Source: Lithodes maja (Eukaryota; Arthropoda; Malacostraca; Decapoda; Lithodidae). From it: a DNA stretch of 64,000 nt. This document shows positions 43,815 through 56,290 of this stretch, in pieces. Below the pieces are notes generated by a model. That model did not search any database and had not been told where the DNA came from. It saw only the letters and a list, made by a program, of their open reading frames with translations. How positions within the stretch are numbered: the stretch's first letter is position 1; every line of letters starts with the position of its first letter. The stretch covers positions 1 through 64,000 of the forward strand of contig JBAKBP010013201.1 in NCBI GenBank assembly GCA_037953745.1, written 5' to 3'. Made by a program: the position numbers and the translations under genes.

Positions 43815-43815
43815 G
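43737..43815. repeat. (GA)n tract at the 5' edge of A3
   Basis: About 79 bp of GA with one GGGA variant. A (CT)n run of 65 bp in inverted orientation lies at 44050-44114. Confidence 0.95.
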
Positions 43816-44045
43816 ATATTGGTTGTAGGGAAATGTAGTTACTAACTTAAGCTATTAATAATTCATTATTCTAATAATAATGATGTAAATGGATAGTTAA
43901 TGGAAATCAATGAACAACTGTGTAAGAGAGCATAATATAAAGCTATCGAGAAAGAGGAGTATTAGAAGAATAAAGAAAATATAACTTCAGGTAAAAATAA
44001 AATACAAAGTTTGTTTTTATATCGGAAAGAATATAGGTAAGACTC

Positions 44046-44049
<4 letters not shown>

Positions 44050-44114
<65 letters not shown>
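44050..44114. repeat. (CT)n microsatellite
   Basis: Pure CT run that could pair with the GA tract about 235 bp to its left. Confidence 0.95.
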
Positions 44115-44117
<3 letters not shown>

Positions 44118-44600
44118 ATACCAAAGGGATTTGACAAAATTGAGAGAGAGCCTTCTGCTTTGCTATCCTTGCCTTCCACTTTGTAGCAAATTCTATTTTA
44201 GCATTAAGTCCGGACTACCTAGTAGGGACCGCAAGGTATGTGTAGTCTGTGTATCTATGTAACTATGTAACTCTCTCCTCTGTTTTTATATATCGGAAAA
44301 CCTTAACCCTCTCTTGCTCTTTGTTTTTCCCAGCCTGGATTATCGAAGCCATTTTCAGCCGCGATAAAATCTAATGTCATTATCAACCCCTTTCGATTCG
44401 CTGGGTGTGTCTTTGTTTTTAGCTATTAATGGAAAAAAAATGCTAGTACAAGACGACTGTATTCAGGTTTGGAAGATGTTTTTGAAATTAGATAATGTAA
44501 TTATATCTCAAAACATAACCTTTAAAAAAGAAGGTTCCTTCTTTGGTTTTTAAGGTTCTCTGCTAATTAAAGGAAAAGTTCTATTAACAAATTGTGTGTG

Positions 44601-44652
<52 letters not shown>

Positions 44653-44882
44653 TAGATAGATAGATAGATAGGTAGATATACACACACATTTTATAGATGG
44701 AGCTACTTTAATAAAAGTCTGGTTATTTTTTTACTACTGTTCTCCTTTTAGGAAGAAGCGTTACGAATCAAAGAAGCTGAGCTCTGTGATATTTCCATTA
44801 TATATATTCTCTCTCTCTTTCCAGGTATGTATATCGACCTAGTGAACCACATTATCAGGCAAAGGTAAGAGTTAGTTCGTTA

Positions 44883-45279
44883 TTAACCCCTTCAGTTCCA
44901 CTATGTTATACCTTTTGCCAGTTCGAAAGGACGTCTTTGCATTTAATTTTGACATTGCACCGAGTTGATAGACATTGCACCGAGTTGATAGACATTTTTC
45001 TGTGATTCCTATGATGATTTTCCTTTTTTTGCATCGAACAATTACAAAGAGACATGTTTATTCGTACTGCCATATTGCAATAAGTTGAATCAACATAAGA
45101 AACGCAAGTAAAATTTCTCACAACTCTCTGTATAATCGAAATTGAATTTGGAAACTTTATTTCGGACTGACCAATGGCATATACTGTATATATTTTATTT
45201 ATTTTAATATTTGCTACGGTGAGTAACGCTAGATTATTTTATTAAGCTTAGGAAAGACCAGTGGGAGTCAAAGGGTTAA
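44883..45279. mobile_element. MITE family III
   Basis: TTAA at both ends with CCCCTTCAGTTCC and the complement of CCCTTTGACTCCC. It includes a 21-bp direct repeat (GACATTGCACCGAGTTGATA twice near 44952-44994). Confidence 0.6.
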
Positions 45280-45400
45280 TTGAGATGTTGATTTCCCCTT
45301 TTGATTCATAGAGATCCTTCCTAAACTTAACAAAGTCTTCTACTAGAGATTATCAAAATCATATACAAAAAGGCACCATCGTACTGAAGAAGTTAGACAT

Positions 45401-45403
<3 letters not shown>

Positions 45404-45454
<51 letters not shown>
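45404..45454. repeat. (GT)n microsatellite
   Basis: About 50 bp GT run. Confidence 0.92.
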
Positions 45455-45456
<2 letters not shown>

Positions 45457-45607
45457 GGCGTATTCCCTATTTCGAATCTCTTTAGCATTGTTATGGGCAA
45501 CTAAACTAAATTTTAATGATGTTTGACGAGTAAATTCTTATGACGTTTTAATCCAGAAGCTGCCAGACCAGTGTTGCTGAAATACGATTTACTCGTGTGA
45601 ATTCTCC

Positions 45608-45805
45608 TTAACCCTTTCATAATCATACCCTTTTTAGCAGATTATGATGGCTTGGAATAGACGGTGTTACTTAGGAAGAACCTCTGCAAATCAAGAGGGT
45701 ATGCTTTATATATTTTAAAGCTTTGATTCCCACAGGGCAGTCCAACGCTGAATATAATCGTTCAGAATAAAATTTGGAAGCTCGTCATGGTACCGAAAGG
45801 GTTAA
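45608..45805. mobile_element. MITE family III
   Basis: TTAA at both ends with CCCTTTCATAATCATACC and the complement of CCCTTTCGGTACCATGACG. Confidence 0.65.
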
Positions 45806-45956
45806 TTAAAATGTGAACGCCGAATAAAGGAAGATATATGGCTTATTAGAGGTGATAAAAGGGAGAGTACCCGACGTCGTGTGATATAGGGTGAAGGGAG
45901 AGTATATTATGAGGCATTATAGTGTAGTATGGAAAGTGGATAGAGAAGAATAGTTC

Positions 45957-46351
45957 TTAAGGGGGCCCACCTCGCTTTTTTTTTCTCTTTCTCTCCCTCT
46001 CTCTTTGGGTTGTATCCATTCGGCCCCATTCATCCTACTGTTGTAAGACGTTTACCCCCATCCAGATGTCAATATTTTCCTGGCGAGCGCTAACGACCCA
46101 GCATATATATACTGTATATATTTTTGTTTTGACAGTAAGCTAAATTTGTACATTTTTCGATAGATAAATGTCTCCGGCAAAGCCGGATTTCTCCATACAA
46201 TGCTGGCTTGCTATCGCTCGCCAGGAAGAAATCAACAACTGGGTAGGGATAAACGTCTTAAAACAGTAGGCTGAATGGGTCCGAATGGATACAAGTCAGG
46301 GACTAAGAGAAAAGGAGAGAAAGATAAAAGAAAGCCGGTGACCCCCCTTAA
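45957..46351 (+). mobile_element. MITE family II, complete (395 bp)
   Basis: TTAAGGGGGCCCACCTCGC to CCGGTGACCCCCCTTAA. Long arms with GACGTTTACCCCCATCCAG are repeated in inverse as GGGTAGGGATAAACGTC. The central hairpin is CCGGCAAAGCCGG. Both TTAA sites are intact. Confidence 0.9.
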
Positions 46352-46660
46352 ACACACCTCTTTTCAGTGTCGCTTTTACAGCATGCACCTTCTGCAGTCA
46401 AAGTTGAGTACCGGTATATACTCTAATATAGGTACCTCGATAATTATGTCATATATACAATCTTTATGGCCCCTTCATCATTCTTGTATATGTCATTACC
46501 GGTGCAAATTTAATAATTTGTCAGTAGGCTTGTGGGTTTAAAATGGGTGGAAGGAAGATAGGCGGCCATCTTGAATCAGTGGCGATCTAAGTTTTTTTTT
46601 CTCCCTTTTCCACCGTATTTTATGTATTTTGTTTCTTCTAGTTTACAGGTTCCAAGATTC

Positions 46661-47356
46661 AAATGGGTGTTTAAATATTTGGATTTGTAAGTATGTTTGC
46701 CTTTAAGCAGAGTCCAAAATAAGTAATGGGTGTTTAAATATTAGGATGTGTTAGTATGTTTGTCCTTAAGCAGAGTCCAAAATAAGTAATGGGTGTTTAA
46801 ATATTAGGATGTGTTAGTATGTTTGCCTTTAAGCAGAGTCCAAAATAAGTAATGGGTGTTTAAATATTAGGATGTGTTAGTATGTTTGCCTTTAAGCAGA
46901 GTCCAAAATAAGTAACGGGTGTTTAAATATTAGGATGTGTTAGTATGTTTGTCCTTAAGCAGAGTCCAAAATAAGTAATGGGTGTTTAAATATTAGGATG
47001 TGTTAGTATGTTTGCCTTTAAGCAGAGTCCAAAATAAGTAATGGGTGTTTAAATATTAGGATGTGTTAGTATGTTTGCCTTTAAGCAGAGTCCAAAATAA
47101 GTAACGGGTGTTTAAATATTAGGATGTGTTAGTATGTTTGTCCTTAAGCAGAGTCCAAAATAAGTAATGGGTGTTTAAATATTAGGATGTGTTAGTATGT
47201 TTGCCTTTAAGCAGAGTCCAAAATAAGTAATGGGTGTTTAAATATTAGGATGTGTTAGTATGTTTGCCTTTAAGCAGAGTCCAAAATAAGTAATGGGTGT
47301 TTAAATATTAGGATGTGTTAGTATGTTTGTCCTTAAGCAGAGTCCAAAATAAGTAA
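46661..47356. repeat. 63-bp tandem array, 11 units, three-unit higher-order pattern
   Basis: Unit: GGGTGTTTAAATATTAGGAT, GTGTTAGTATGTTTGCCTTT, AAGCAGAGTCCAAAATAAGT, AAT. Variants GTCC/GCCT and AATGGG/AACGGG recur in the order GTCC-AAT, GCCT-AAT, GCCT-AAC, giving a 189-bp super-unit seen about three times. The last units deviate (GCCT-AAT in place of GCCT-AAC). Confidence 0.95.
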
Positions 47357-47599
47357 ATACTTAGTTAAATATTCAAATTCGTATTTATAAGAAATTTGCG
47401 TCCAAGAATAAACGTGAAAATGAAGGTACATACAGTAGGTGACTTTAAATAACTGGCAACTATAAATTAAAAACTGTTTTATTGAAGTTTGTCATCAGCA
47501 AAACACACACAAGTGTTGTAAATATTCCATTCTTCTCATCTCTAAATATGCAACGCGAATTTCCTGCTAACGCCCAGAACAAGACTTGATTATTATTAG

Positions 47600-47656
<57 letters not shown>

Positions 47657-48072
47657 GCGAGCCTTACAAGTGGAAAATATCTAGGAATGCCCAGCGATAT
47701 TTTTTGCGGAGTAAACAAAACATCCTCTCACGGGAGGCAGTTATACTGTGTGAGTGTTTCCGGTTGCAAATTTATTTGTATACAACCCAGTTCAGACCAT
47801 TCGTATATATGGCAACACCGCGTCTCGTCTGATTCACTTTCTACATATATACTAAAAGGTCCAATTTCGTATCTCTATTGACTTGTGACGTTTATTTTTG
47901 TGTATTTATTAGTTAATTTGACGTTTATTTTTGTGTATTTAATAATTAATTTATATATTTAAGGAAGAATCGTCCATAAATTATACTGAGTAATACATCT
48001 TAAGCCAATAATACAATGTTGACCAGATGAACAAAAAATACATTAACGTAATTGAATTGAAGGGATTACTGG
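47357..48072. other. Unassigned AT-rich stretch with (GTCT)n
   Basis: A GTCT run occupies 47601-47657. A TTTGACGTTTATTTTTGTGT segment recurs at about 47886 and 47920. No gene seen. Confidence 0.6.
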
Positions 48073-48417
48073 TTAAGGGGAGATTTCCACTTGAGGGATT
48101 TTTTCTTGACCCATTTCTCCCTCATGTTTAGCCCCATTGCTTTTCTAAGTTTAAGACGTTCGCCCCATTATTTTGACGATTTTAAGAACTTTCGACCCAT
48201 TTCTGTCAATTTTAAGACCTTTCGTGCCATTTAGGTGTCGATTTTATCCTGGCGAGCGATAGCGAGCCTGTAATTTAAGAGGAACCGGCTTTCAGCCGGG
48301 ACATTTTTCCACCGAAAAATGTACAAATTTATCTTGAAAGGGGCACAAGGGGGTGTAATCTTAAGCTTGAAGGATATCTACGGACCAAACTAAAAACCTC
48401 CCCTTAAGTGGCACTGG
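48073..48417 (-). mobile_element. MITE family I, complete (345 bp)
   Basis: TTAAGGGGAGATTTCCAC to AAAACCTCCCCTTAA, with all internal landmarks including GGCGAGCGATAGCGAGCCTG and CACCGAAAAATGTACAAATT. Good reference copy for the ends. Confidence 0.9.
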
Positions 48418-48837
48418 CTGAGATCTACTGGTAGTTAGTTGGATAAAATAGGACTTCAGAGGCTAATCAACCCTCCTGGATTATTAAGCCAGCACACTGT
48501 AAGTAAAAAATAGCGTCAGGACTGGAGCCCTTTTTCGAGAGACCCCAGTCCCTTCGTGATCTACTGGTTGAAATGGTCGAATGGTTAAACTGTCCGACTG
48601 AATACTCCCAAATTTGGTACGGCTTCCTAAATACGCGCCACACAGTAAAAAAACAAAACAAAAATGAACACTTAATTCTAACAAAAACTACCCCAAAAAA
48701 GTGTTTGATCGTTTATGTGGGCTAATTTGAACACGTAATTGATCATAACATTTATTTTGTGTATCGTTTTTGTTACAACTAAACGTACACTTTTTACAGT
48801 AAAGACGATTATGATGAATTATCCCTAACCTGACTTA

Positions 48838-49556
48838 CCCTAACCTTACCTTACCTAATGTATAGTAAGCTAACCTGACCTACTCTAACCTTACCTTACC
48901 TAATGTATAGTAAGCTAACCTGACCTACCCTAACCTTACCTTACCTAATGTATAGTAAGCTAACCTGACCTACTCTAACCTTACCTTACCTAATGTATAG
49001 TAAGCTAACCTGACCTACCCTAACCTTACCTTACCTCATGTATAGTAAGCTAACCTGACCTACCCTAACCTTACCTTACCTAATGTATAGTAAGCTAACC
49101 TGACCTACCCTAACCTTACCTTACCTAATGTATAGTAAGCTAACCTGACCTACCCTAACCTTACCTTACCTCATGTATAGTTAGCTAACCTGACCTACCC
49201 TAACCTTACCTTACCTCATGTATAGTAAGCTAACCTGACTTACCCTAACCTTACCTTACCTAATGTATAGTAAGCTAACCTGACCTACTCTAACCTTACC
49301 TTACCTAATGTATAGTAAGCTAACCTGACCTACCCTAACCTTACCTTACCTAATGTATAGTAAGCTAACCTGACCTACTCTAACCTTACCTTACCTAATG
49401 TATAGTAAGCTAACCTGACCTACTCTAACCTTACCTTACCTAATGTATAGTAAGCTAACCTGACTTACCCTAACCTTACCTTACCTCATGTATAGTAAGC
49501 TAACCTGACCTACTCTAACCTTACGTCACCTCATTATTTTAAAGTAAGCTAACCTG
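48838..49556. repeat. 45-bp tandem array, about 16 units, rich in CCTAA/CCTTA
   Basis: Unit: TAATGTATAGTAAGCTAACC, TGACCTACCCTAACCTTACC, TTACC. Point variants are TACTCT for TACCCT and TCATG for TAATG. The right end dissolves into ACCCTAACCTACCCTACCCT. The motif recalls the arthropod TTAGG telomere repeat but is not a pure telomeric array. Confidence 0.95.
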
Positions 49557-49686
49557 ACCTACCCTAACCTACCCTACCCTACCCTGATCCATCCTAACCT
49601 AAACTTTGACTTCCCAAGCTTACTGATAGCCAGGATAAAAGGAATAATTGCGTCTTCAAATACTAAAAGGGTTGAGGATGAGGAGG

Positions 49687-50043
49687 TAAAGGGAAGGTTT
49701 CTGGACCTCCCTCTACCTCAAGTTTAGCATATTAATTTTGAGATTTTTAGACGTTCGTTCTGTTAGTTAGGCGATTTTGAGACCTTTCGCTTCATTTCTT
49801 TGTCAATATTAAGACTTTTCGTGCCATTTAGGTGTCAATCTTCTGGTGAGCGATAGCGAGCCTGTAATTTTAGAAGGAATCGACCTTGGGCCGGGACATT
49901 TCTCTACCGAAAAATGTACAAATTTATCTTGAAAAGGGGTCTAGGAGGTGTTTGTTTAAACTTGATGGAGGTCTAGGGAGGAAACTCAAAAATAAATTAA
50001 TAAATAAATATAGAGACCGAAAACCCAAACAGTACCCCCTTAA
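49687..50043 (-). mobile_element. MITE family I
   Basis: The left end GTAAAGGGAAGG has lost TTAA; the right end ACAGTACCCCCTTAA keeps it. Core GGTGAGCGATAGCGAGCCTG. The right portion holds TAGAGACCGAAAACCCAAAC, also seen at 50148-50170. Confidence 0.8.
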
Positions 50044-50145
50044 ATGAAAGCGTCCAACATCAGGAGTATACGTCCGGACAGGTAAACCAGTACACCAAGC
50101 AGACCATACCAGCCAGAAGCTCTCTCAACCCGTGCCAACCACTAT
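50044..50145. repeat. Duplicated block, copy 1
   Basis: AAGCGTCCAACATCAGGAGT, ATACGTCCGGACAGGTAAAC and CAGAAGCTCTCTCAACCCGT match 50660-50765 with few changes. Both copies start directly after a family I MITE. Confidence 0.85.
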
Positions 50146-50269
50146 ATATAGACCGAAAACCCAAACACTGCCGACTATCGCAATTAATCCTTTTAGCTAC
50201 CATACATCTTTCCTAAGCTTCATTAAATCGTCTAAATGTAGCTGAAACCAAATACAAATGGTTCACATT

Positions 50270-50659
50270 TTGGGCCATTTTTGCATGTATTCATTATTTT
50301 TCTAGTTTCCTCCCTTGACTTCCATCAAATTTAAATAAAAACATCCATTAGATACCCCTTCTAGATTAATTTGTACATTTTTCGGTAGAAAAATGTGCCG
50401 GCCGAAGGCCGGTTCTTCCAACAATACAGGCTCACTATCGTTCGCCAGGGAAAATATCGACACCTAAATAGCACGAAAGGTCTAAATATTGACGAAAAAT
50501 GGGGCGAAAGGTCTTAAAATCGACTAACTAATGGGGCAAACATCTTAACATCTGAAAACTAATGGGGCTAAAGATGAGGGAGAAAGTGGTCCAGAAAAAC
50601 GGGCCCCCCCCACGGGGCCCCCCCCCACGGGAGGCCCCCCCCCCCCCCCCCCCCCTTAA
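50270..50659 (+). mobile_element. MITE family I with C-rich end
   Basis: TTTCTAGTTTCCTCCC, TTTTTCGGTAGAAAAATGTG and GGCCGAAGGCC are followed by GGCTCACTATCGTTCGCCAG. It ends in a run of C with CACGGG, then TTAA 50656-50659. The left boundary is approximate. Confidence 0.75.
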
Positions 50660-50765
50660 ATGATAGCATCCAGCATCAGAAGTATACGTCCGGACAGATA
50701 AACCAGTGCGCCATTACCCCCCTCCCAGCAGACCATCCCAGCCAGAAGCTCTCTCAACCCGTGCC
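50660..50765. repeat. Duplicated block, copy 2
   Basis: GATAGCATCCAGCATCAGAA and ATACGTCCGGACAGATAAAC with CCAGAAGCTCTCTCAACCCG match 50044-50145, with a small C-rich insertion (CATTACCCCCCTCCC). Confidence 0.85.
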
Positions 50766-52175
<1,410 letters not shown>

Positions 52176-52395
52176 TGCTGACGTACCTTGGCAGTGCTAT
52201 ATCCTGTTCTAAATCAGTAGTCCAACACTCTTTATCATAAACCTCTATAACTCACAAGCGACTAGAGAAATCGAGCTAATATTTCTACCATTTGGGAAGG
52301 GTCAGCCAGCAAATAAGTATGGAGATTTACAACCCATTTGCTCTAGCCTTTCGTGAGTTACAGAGGTTAGGGTCACGATTTCTGACCTACCTATT
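52176..52395 (+). mobile_element. Short foldback element, diverged copy
   Basis: Shares CGAGCTAATATTTCTACCA and GAGTTACAGAGGTTAG with 38911-39124. Ends TATATCCTGTTCTAAAT and the complement of AATACCCTGTTCCTAAT form weak inverted repeats. Confidence 0.6.
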
Positions 52396-52450
52396 AGGAA
52401 CAGGGTATTGGAACATGCAGGTTATACATCCTTCCCCACGAGTTCTCTTG

Positions 52451-52823
52451 TTAAGGGACCCCACCTCGCCTTTTTTTTCTCTTTCTCTCCCTCTCTCTTT
52501 TGCTTATATCCATTCGGCCTCATTCAGCCTACTGTTTTAAGACTTTTACCCCCATCCAGGTGTCAATATTTTCCTGGCGAGCGGTAGCAAGCCAGCATAT
52601 ATATATTTATCTTTTGACAGCAAGCTAAATTTGTACATTTTTCGATAGAAAAATTTCTCCGGCGAAGCCGGATTTCTCCATAGAATGCTGGCTCGCTATC
52701 GCTCGCCAGAAAGAAATCGACACCTGGATGGGGATAAATGTCTTAAAACAGTTGGCTGAATGGGGCCGAATGGATACAAGCTAGGGAAAGAGAGAAAAGG
52801 AGAGAAAGATAAAACTCCCTTAA
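52451..52823 (+). mobile_element. MITE family II, complete (373 bp)
   Basis: TTAAGGGACCCCACCTCGCC to GATAAAACTCCCTTAA with intact foldback arms and the CCGGCGAAGCCGG hairpin. Confidence 0.9.
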
Positions 52824-52977
52824 AATGTGGAGCTAGGAACAGTGTTACATGCACTGAGTGTTTGTGTGCACGTAATCATATACTAGAATAGCCAATCATC
52901 CTTCATAAATCAAGCGAAGGACTTAATTGCAGCCAACGAATAACACAACGTTCCTTTTCGCCAGTAAGCAACGTTTT

Positions 52978-55900
52978 TTCTATCTATCTATCTATTGCCT
53001 GACGCCGTGATCCCCGAAGGGGTGGCCACGAACGAACCGCCCCCATGCACCTCTGTCCCCAGTCAGTCGACGCCCCTCCCCCCAACCAGCACCGCCTTCA
53101 TTCATGTAGTTCCTCACTCCATCCTTCCACCTCATATTCGGTCTACCTCTCCCCCTCTGTCCCTCCACCTCGCTCTCGTACACCCTCTTAGTCATTCTCT
53201 CGCTTTCCATACGTTCCATATGGCCGAACCATCTCAAGTTGTTCCTTTTCACACTTTCCAGCACATCTACCTCCACACCACACCTCCTTCTTACTTCCTC
53301 ATTAGTCTGTCTATCCCTCCATGTAATTCCGCACGCACTCCTTAAGTAATTCATTTCCACTGCTCTCACTCTTGGTCTGAGTCTCTCAACCAACGTCCAT
53401 GCTTCGCTTCCGTAAGTCAGTGTCGGGATTACCACACTGTCATGCAAGGACTTCTTCTGCCATACTGACCACCCTATTTCTTGTTACTGCTTTTAGCGTT
53501 CCTACAACCCTCTTCCCCTGTTGTACCCTCTCCCGCACCTCTTCATCCATAGTCCCATCTTTACTCAACACACTGCCCAGATACTTAAAAGAGTTGACGA
53601 TCTCCATAGCCTGACCGTTCAGCTTCACCTCACACTCTGTGACTTCACCCCTTTCGAAGACCATAACCTTGCTCTTCCCCGTATTTACCTTCAAATTCCG
53701 TTTTTCGCACACTGTTCCAAACTCATTTACCAGACCCTGCAACTCCCATTCATTATCACTCATCAGAACTGTATCATCCGCAAACAGCAGTATAGGTAGC
53801 TTCCACTCAATTCCCTCCCTTTTCAGCGATACACCAACATCCACTGCTCTTGATAGTATTTCTTTCATAACTCCATCCATATATACAGTAAACAACCACG
53901 GGGACATCACACACCCCTGTTTCAAACCAACATTCAGGTCAAAGAACTCGCTCTGCTCACTCTCCACACGTACTGCCGCCTTTGCACCCTCATACATGCT
54001 CTTCACTGCTTTCAGCAACTTGCCCTCTACTCCGTATATTCTAAGTACTTTCCACAAACCTTCTCTATCCACTCTGTCATAGGCCTTCTCCAAGTCCATA
54101 AAGGCAACATACACCTTTTGTTTCTTCTCCAGATACTTCTCCACAACACAATTCAGGGTAAAAATCTGATCTACACATCCTCTTCCCTTCCTAAAGCCTC
54201 CCTGCTCGTCGCCTATCCATTTCTCCGTTCTCACTCTCACTCTCTCAATCACTACCCTACTGTATACCTTCCCTACTACGCTTAGAAGACATATTCCTCG
54301 GTGGTTACCACACACTCCTCTTTCCCCTTTGCCCTTATATAGGGGGACTATTATGCCAGTCTTCCAGTCATCGGGTGCACTCCCCTTCTCCCATGCTAGT
54401 TTGCACATTTTCCATACCCATTCTATCACTATCTCACCACCATACCTCAACATTTCCCCACACACTCCATCTGTTCCTGGTGCTTTCCCCAACTTCACTC
54501 TTTTCATGGCTTCCCACACTTCTGACCTCCTGATCCCCACCTCCTCCTCCACTACTTCTCTTCTTCTCCCTCCCATACCATATCCAGCTATGTTTGCTGG
54601 CTCTTCATTCCTTTCATTTAGCAACTCACTGAAGTACTCCCTCCATCTTTCGACTCTCTCTTGCTTCTCGGCTAGCATTCTCCCATTCTTATCTTTCACA
54701 CCCTTACTGTTTCCCTTGCTACCTTCCCTAACTTTCTTGACTTCTTTCCAGAACAGTTTCTTACTCTCCCTCCATTTTACACTCAGATTCCTTCCAAATT
54801 CCTCATCTACTCTTCTCTTACTTTCCTTCACTACTCTCTTCACCACCCTCTTACTCTCCACGTACCTCGCTCGTTTCTGTCTCTCGGAATCTTCATTCCC
54901 TCTACTACCCAACCACTCTCTATATGCTTTCTTCTTTTCTTCCACAGCTATTCTTACCTCTTCTGTCCACCATGCTGTACCTTTCACTCCCCTCCCTCTT
55001 CTCCTCACTCCACACACCTCCTCACATGCTGCACAGATCTCATCCTTAAACACCTTGCTCATCTCCTCCACTTCCTCCATAACTTCCAGGTCGAACCCAC
55101 CTAGTCGTCTTTCCACTGCTCTCCTGTACTCCTCCCTGACTTCCTCCTCCTGCAACCTCTCCACCCTCCTCACCATTCCACCCTCCTCTCGCCTCCCTCC
55201 CGCTCTCCTCACCCACTTCTTTTGTATCCTAACCTTAGCTACCACTACATAATGATCAGACAGACCCCCTCCAATACCCCTATACACCCTAGCATCCATC
55301 ACAGATTTCTTCATTCGTTCATCCACACATACATAATCAATCAATGACTTTCGTTCCACCACTGTCTTATCCTTCATCGTCAACATCCGTTTCCACGTGT
55401 ACCTGTGGATCATTCTGTGTCGGAAGAAGGTGTTGGCTATCCACAGCCTCCTCCCCACACATACGTCCACAAGTGCACTACCATTCCCATTCACCTCTGA
55501 TGGTACCCCCCACCCTCCCACCACTCCCTCAACTTTCCTATCACCCACCTTACCATTCATATCCCCAATCAGAAATATTCTTTCGTTCTTGTCAAACTTC
55601 TCTAGGCACGCCTCCACATTCATCCAGAACTCCTCTTTCTTTCTTTCAAGTATATCCTCTGTCGGGGCATACACGCATACAATCACCCACGTTTGTATTC
55701 CTACTTTCATTCTCACCCACTGAACCCACAGACCCATACTCTCTTACACATTCCTTCCATTTGCTACTTACAAACAAACATGCACCTTCTCTCGCTGTTC
55801 CTTCACTCACTCCAGCACACACACCCATTCCACACTCCCACTCTCTCACATCTGAACCTTTCCATTTGGTCTCTGTCATTCCACATACATCCAGCCTGGC

Positions 55901-56116
55901 ATTCACTAACACTTCCAGAACCTCTCTCTCTTTTGTGCCATCATTCATGCCACTAACATTCCATGTAGCCATTCTCAGAATGTCCGAAGGCATGTCCTTA
56001 GTCGGTCGTGGTTCGCCAACGTTGGTTCCGTCCGCATCCGAGGCTGTTCGTTCGTTTTTTTTTGCTTAGATATTTTTTCCGGGTGGGGGTCGTAAGCCCA
56101 CCGACCCAACCTCTTT
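52978..56116 (-). mobile_element. RTE-like non-LTR retrotransposon, copy R3 (slightly 5'-truncated)
   Basis: Minus-strand element ending in the tail (CTAT)n at 52979-52995 on the plus strand, equal to the ATAG tails of R1 and R2. The 5' end stops at CCAACCTCTTT near 56116, about 65 bp short of R2. The coding region is open apart from two small deletions. Confidence 0.9.
52992..55993 (-). pseudogene. Endonuclease-reverse transcriptase of RTE copy R3, two frameshifts
   Basis: About 1000 codons from ATG 55993 (MPSDILRMATWNVSGMN). Endonuclease: MTETKWKGSD, VYAPTEDIL, GDMNGKVGD, KSLIDYVCVDE, LSDHYVVVAK. Linker is Glu/Arg-rich. RT: GKAPGTDGVCGEML, GIIVPLYKGKGERG, DEQGGFRKGRGC, AFMDLEKAYDRVD, VGLKQGCVMSPWLF, ILLFADDTVLMSDN. 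C-terminal region: GSEAWTLVERLR, RWFGHMERMES, WKDGVRNYMNEGG. Compared with R2 there is an 8-bp loss near 55721 and a 2-bp loss near 53459; all else is open. RTE elements use one such protein to nick and copy into the genome. Confidence 0.93.
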
Positions 56117-56290
56117 TGAACTTAGGTTTGTATAATATAGGATATATTAGTTTATGTTAGGTTATTTAGGCAAGGTTAGGCTCCATAGGTTAGGTTCATA
56201 TAGGTTAGTTTACATAAATACCATTTAAATATTAGGTTAGGTTGAAATAGGTTAGGTCATGTTAATTAATGTTAGAGTAAACAATAAACT
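56117..56290. repeat. TTAGG-like degenerate stretch
   Basis: Repeated TTAGGTT and GGTTAGGTT words (ATTAGGTTAGGTTGAAATAG). Similar words occur near 2400-2475. Not a regular array. Confidence 0.5.

Noticed and set aside
48520..48610. Another tRNA-like SINE (TGGTCGAATGGTTAAACTGT)
   Set aside because: An A-box-like word is present but no convincing B box or stems.
48838..49556. True telomere
   Set aside because: The unit is 45 bp with non-telomeric bases, and normal repeat-rich DNA continues on both sides.
54329..56069. Long plus-strand Ser/Pro/Leu-rich frames
   Set aside because: They are antisense to the RTE coding region and mirror its Arg/Glu/Gly-rich codons; no domain is recognised. The same shadows occur opposite R1 and R2.
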